DNA of 64,000 bases, taken from positions 1,316,355,046 to 1,316,419,045 of the forward strand of contig CM068367.1 in the NCBI GenBank assembly GCA_034769895.1. The letters run 5' to 3'. The notes below the pieces were generated by a model that saw only the letters and a program-made list of their open reading frames with translations, was not told the DNA's origin and ran no database searches. A program made the translations under genes and the position numbers. Positions 60,897 to 64,000 of the stretch are shown here, in pieces. Origin of the DNA: Magicicada septendecula (lineage: Eukaryota > Arthropoda > Insecta > Hemiptera > Cicadidae). How positions within the stretch are numbered: position 1 is the first letter of the stretch; every line of letters begins with the position of its first letter.

Positions 60897-63333
60897 TCAT
60901 CCTTCCTCGTAGAACTTCTTGATGGAAACTTGGTTGATCTTTTTAGTTATTGGATTGCTTACTTCATACTTATTGTTGCCATTGTCTTTTGTTATGACAT
61001 AAGGTCCTACGTATAACAATAATAGTTTCTTGGCTATACCTTCGAATGTACTAGGTAGTTCACGATTTTTTATTAAGTCCTTTTCTCCTAAGTGATAGTT
61101 AATTATTTTGGTCTGGTTCTGTGAATATTTGGTTTTTTGTTTTTCTATCTTCTCCATGATTCTGTTGTAGTATTTATTTTCTTTACATGGGTCTTCTGGG
61201 TTAGTCGGAAAGTCTATCAAATCCTGTATCTCTCGATGTGGCTTTCTTCCAAACATCATAGAATATGGGGTGTTTTCAATGAAATGGTGGTAACTTATGT
61301 TCAAAAATTCTTCTGTTGATATTAATTAAACATTTTTGCTATTCTCTCTGTTTATCATGACATTATGTTCTCAAAATGCGTCCCACCTCTCTCAATACTC
61401 TTTCAGCGGGATTACTGCTTGGATGGTATATGGACATTTTGTATGTTTTTATATTTAACTCCAATAATTTCTCTCTCCACCTTCTTCCTTTAAACTGTGT
61501 TCCGTGATCGGTTATTATTGTATATGGTTTTCCAACTTCAGGTAAGTATTTGTTTTTTATTATTTCCAAGATTTTCTTTGTGGTTGCTCTGTTTATAGCG
61601 TATAATTTGGTGTATTTGGTGTAATGGTCAAATAGAATTACAATGAACTTGAATCTATGCCTCCCTCCGCTATGTGGGAATGGTCCATATATATCAAGAA
61701 ACAATTTTTCAAGTTATTATTTGATGTGATGGGTATCATCATTCCATCCTTTCTCTCATTATTGGTTTTAACCATTTGGCATATAGTGCATGTTTTGATA
61801 TTTTTAATCACTTTTCGTGTTATACTTTTAATAAACATTTCTTCTTCCAAAGCTTTGACTATTTTTTAAGTTCCCATGTGTCCGTATCTGACATGTGTCC
61901 TTAATTAATTTATTTTCTAGAGATGTTGGCACTACTAGCTTCCAATTTCCATGATTCCGTTTGGTTTTAATGAATAACACATCCTTATGTATGCAATAAA
62001 ATCTGCTAATAATTTCTTCTGATTCCATCACTCTCCTTCGTATGTTGGCTAATTTGGTATCTTGTTTCTGCTGTTGTACGATCTCATTGACTATCTCTTC
62101 CAGGTCCTTTCTCTCCTTTAATATATAATACACCTTGGTGATTTTCTCCTTTTCTCCTTCAAATGTCTGATTGTCAACATTTATTCTGGATAATATGTCA
62201 GCCGCTACGTTCTTACTGCCTGGAATGTATTCCCACGTGATGTGGTACTCCTGCAGAGCGAGGATCCAATGGGTGAGTCTACCATGACTTAATTTATATT
62301 GTTTAAGAAATGATATCGATTTATGGTCGCTTCTGACTGTGATGTGGTAGCCTAGGATGTATGTTCTAAATTTTCCGCACGCAAACACTATACTTAACAA
62401 CTCCTTTTCCATAACGTTGTAGTTACGTTCACAACTATTTAACACTCTGCTGGCAAAGCTGATGACCAGGTGGTGTCTTCTTTATCCTCTTGATACAGTT
62501 CAGCGCCCAGACTGACGTCACTGGCGTCGCAATTCAGATAGAAGGGTTGCTCAAAGTTGGGATGATGCAGCATCACTGTTTCTAAAAATTTTTGCTTTTT
62601 AGTGTTAGTACCGCCTCCTGTTCGGTTCCCCAGGTCCACTTGTCTTTAGATGAGAGTTGTTTTGAAAATTTGACAGTCAAATGGGAGTAGTTATTCTGAA
62701 ATTTACGGTAGTAGTTGCAAATGCCCAGGAAGGATTGCAACTGCTTCTTATTTTTGGGGGTAGGGAATTTCTGGATGGCTTCTACCTTTTCTTGGGACAG
62801 AGATATTCCCTGCTCTGTTAGGTTAAATCCCAGGAATTTTACTTCTTCCGCGATAAACTTGGATTTATCTAGCTTCAGTTACATTGTTATCGGAGAGTTT
62901 ATTCAGTACTTGTTCTATTCGGGCACAGTGTTCGTCCCAGTCAGATGATGTTATCAGTAGGTCGTCCACATATATCGTTGTGAATTGCAGAGCCTCTTGA
63001 CCTAGGACTTGGTCCATGCACTTTACAAACACTGCGACGGAGTTGATGAGGCCGAAAGGTAACCTCTTAAACTGATAATTCCTCCCGTCGAAATTTGAAA
63101 GCCATATACTGTCTACTGTGTGGGTGTAGCTCTACTTGCCAGTACCCACATACGGTATCCCATGTACTGATGTATCTTATCCCGTAGAATTTTTTTAAAA
63201 TTTCTTCAATTTCCACAGGCGAAGTCTGGTCATTAATGATCATTTTATTTATTTCCCGGGCGTCTAAACAGATCCTGACTTTACCACTCTTTTTGGGTAT
63301 AGCTACGATAGGACTTGTGTATGGAAATTGGCT
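60897..63333 (-). pseudogene. Decayed gypsy pol related to the 12.0-15.4 kb pol
   Basis: Read on minus it starts abruptly in RT at FPYTSPIVAIPKKSGKVR, continues to YVDDLLITS in another frame (about 62,970), RNase H with LNCDASDVSLG and EKELLSIVFACGKFRTYIL, integrase with FLDIYGPFPHSGG, ITDHGTQFKG and NPAERVLREVGRILRT, and ends at LLYVGPYVI. At least five frame changes and a stop break it. Protease, gag and 5' LTR are absent. It is clearly the same lineage as the intact element. Confidence 0.9.
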
Positions 63334-63597
63334 ATACTCAATAATTAGAAATTTAAAGATATAACAAACATATATGATTTCAAAGTCACAATAATATATG
63401 TATTCAATTCTTGAAAATTCAATTTCAATATTGAGGGTATTGTATTGTGTCAACAATGATTTAATGATTACTGATTATTGTAAAAACTGTGTAAATGGGG
63501 TAGAAAATAAACAATTCAGAAATCAGTTAAACTTAAAAATTTTAAACTAACATACATAGTAATTAATTACATTTTTTACTTATGTGGCCAGTATATT
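63334..63597. other. No gene seen
   Basis: AT-rich sequence between the truncated pol and the next fragment. Confidence 0.4.
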
Positions 63598-63994
63598 CTA
63601 AATATCTTGGTTTGCCATGGACCACCTTTTCATCAGCTCACTTAGCTCTCTACGGATTGGTTGTAAAATTGGCTTCTGTTGCAAAGTCGGAAGAATCTTT
63701 GGTGTCCCAGAAATTATGAATATGTCCAAAAGGTGATGTGTAACTTCATCAGCTCTTTTACTCGGAAGGGGGGGGACAAGTTTTTCGGATGATCTTGGTA
63801 CGGACATAATTATTCACATATGACTGCGTGCATACTGAATTCATTGACTTGGCAATGAGAATCCATTTTGTATAGAGGTATTTTAGAATTTTTAAAGAAG
63901 AATGCACATATATGGGTGATATAAAATCTTTCATCATTCCCCATACAAAATTACACAGAAAGAAAGTAAAGACCATTTTAGATGATTTCGACAA
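63598..63994 (-). pseudogene. Integrase-like fragment (KRBA2/Ginger-type), broken
   Basis: Two overlapping minus frames read DFISPIYVHSSLKILKYLYT, SYVNNYVRTKIIRK and PPLPSKRADEVTHHLLDIF, then IISGTPKIL and ELSELMKRW. This layout resembles the integrase core of KRAB-A-domain-2-like host or Ginger/gypsy-derived proteins, where FGAPxILxSDNG would hold the catalytic Asp. That motif is damaged here and a G-run frameshift separates the two parts. It continues beyond the window edge. Confidence 0.45.
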
Positions 63995-64000
63995 GTGTAT

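Overview
The window looks like AT-rich, repeat-dense nuclear DNA from an arthropod, most likely an insect. Pointers are a spliced gene with short exons and kilobase introns, long CA/GT microsatellites, Ty3/gypsy LTR elements, Penelope-like fragments, hAT, Harbinger-like and Tc1/IS630-like remnants, and tRNA-derived SINEs. A polyneopteran (cockroach, termite or stick insect) is a guess from repeat style only.

One host gene is well supported: a long-chain acyl-CoA synthetase of the bubblegum (ACSBG) family on the minus strand, 29,072-50,638. Eleven exons, all with GT..AG borders and matching phases, encode the last 471 residues. The 5' exons lie outside the window or were not found. Its introns hold a gag-pro-only gypsy element, three related solo LTRs, a truncated LTR element with a SINE inside it, several foldback elements and a (CA)n-(TG)n cruciform.

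Layout. 1-1,480: decayed ZMYM1-like hAT transposase. 3,137-4,080: two foldbacks, a long CA tract and a Penelope-type tail. 6,139-20,720: complete 14.6 kb Ty3/gypsy element with two 3,512 bp LTRs that look identical, gag, a canonical -1 frameshift signal with a possible pseudoknot, pol, and a tandem array of double hairpins. 21,586-25,149: Harbinger-like TIR element containing Penelope-like and IS630/Tc1-like debris. 26,001-26,281: SINE. 29,072-50,638: ACSBG. 50,906-63,333: an older, decayed relative of the first gypsy element, split by a cluster of three copies of a repeat with about 160 bp internal tandem units. 63,598-63,994: decayed integrase fragment.

The most interesting signal is a set of hammerhead-ribozyme-like motifs (CUGANGA, helix II, GAA, self-complementary helix III, UH cleavage site) in at least four repeat families. 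They often sit in head-to-head pairs inside foldback elements. Two flank Penelope-type GIY-YIG-protein tails, which fits the known link between Penelope-like elements and hammerheads. Most share an extra unpaired base before helix II, and their helix III is short and palindromic, suggesting dimeric ribozymes.
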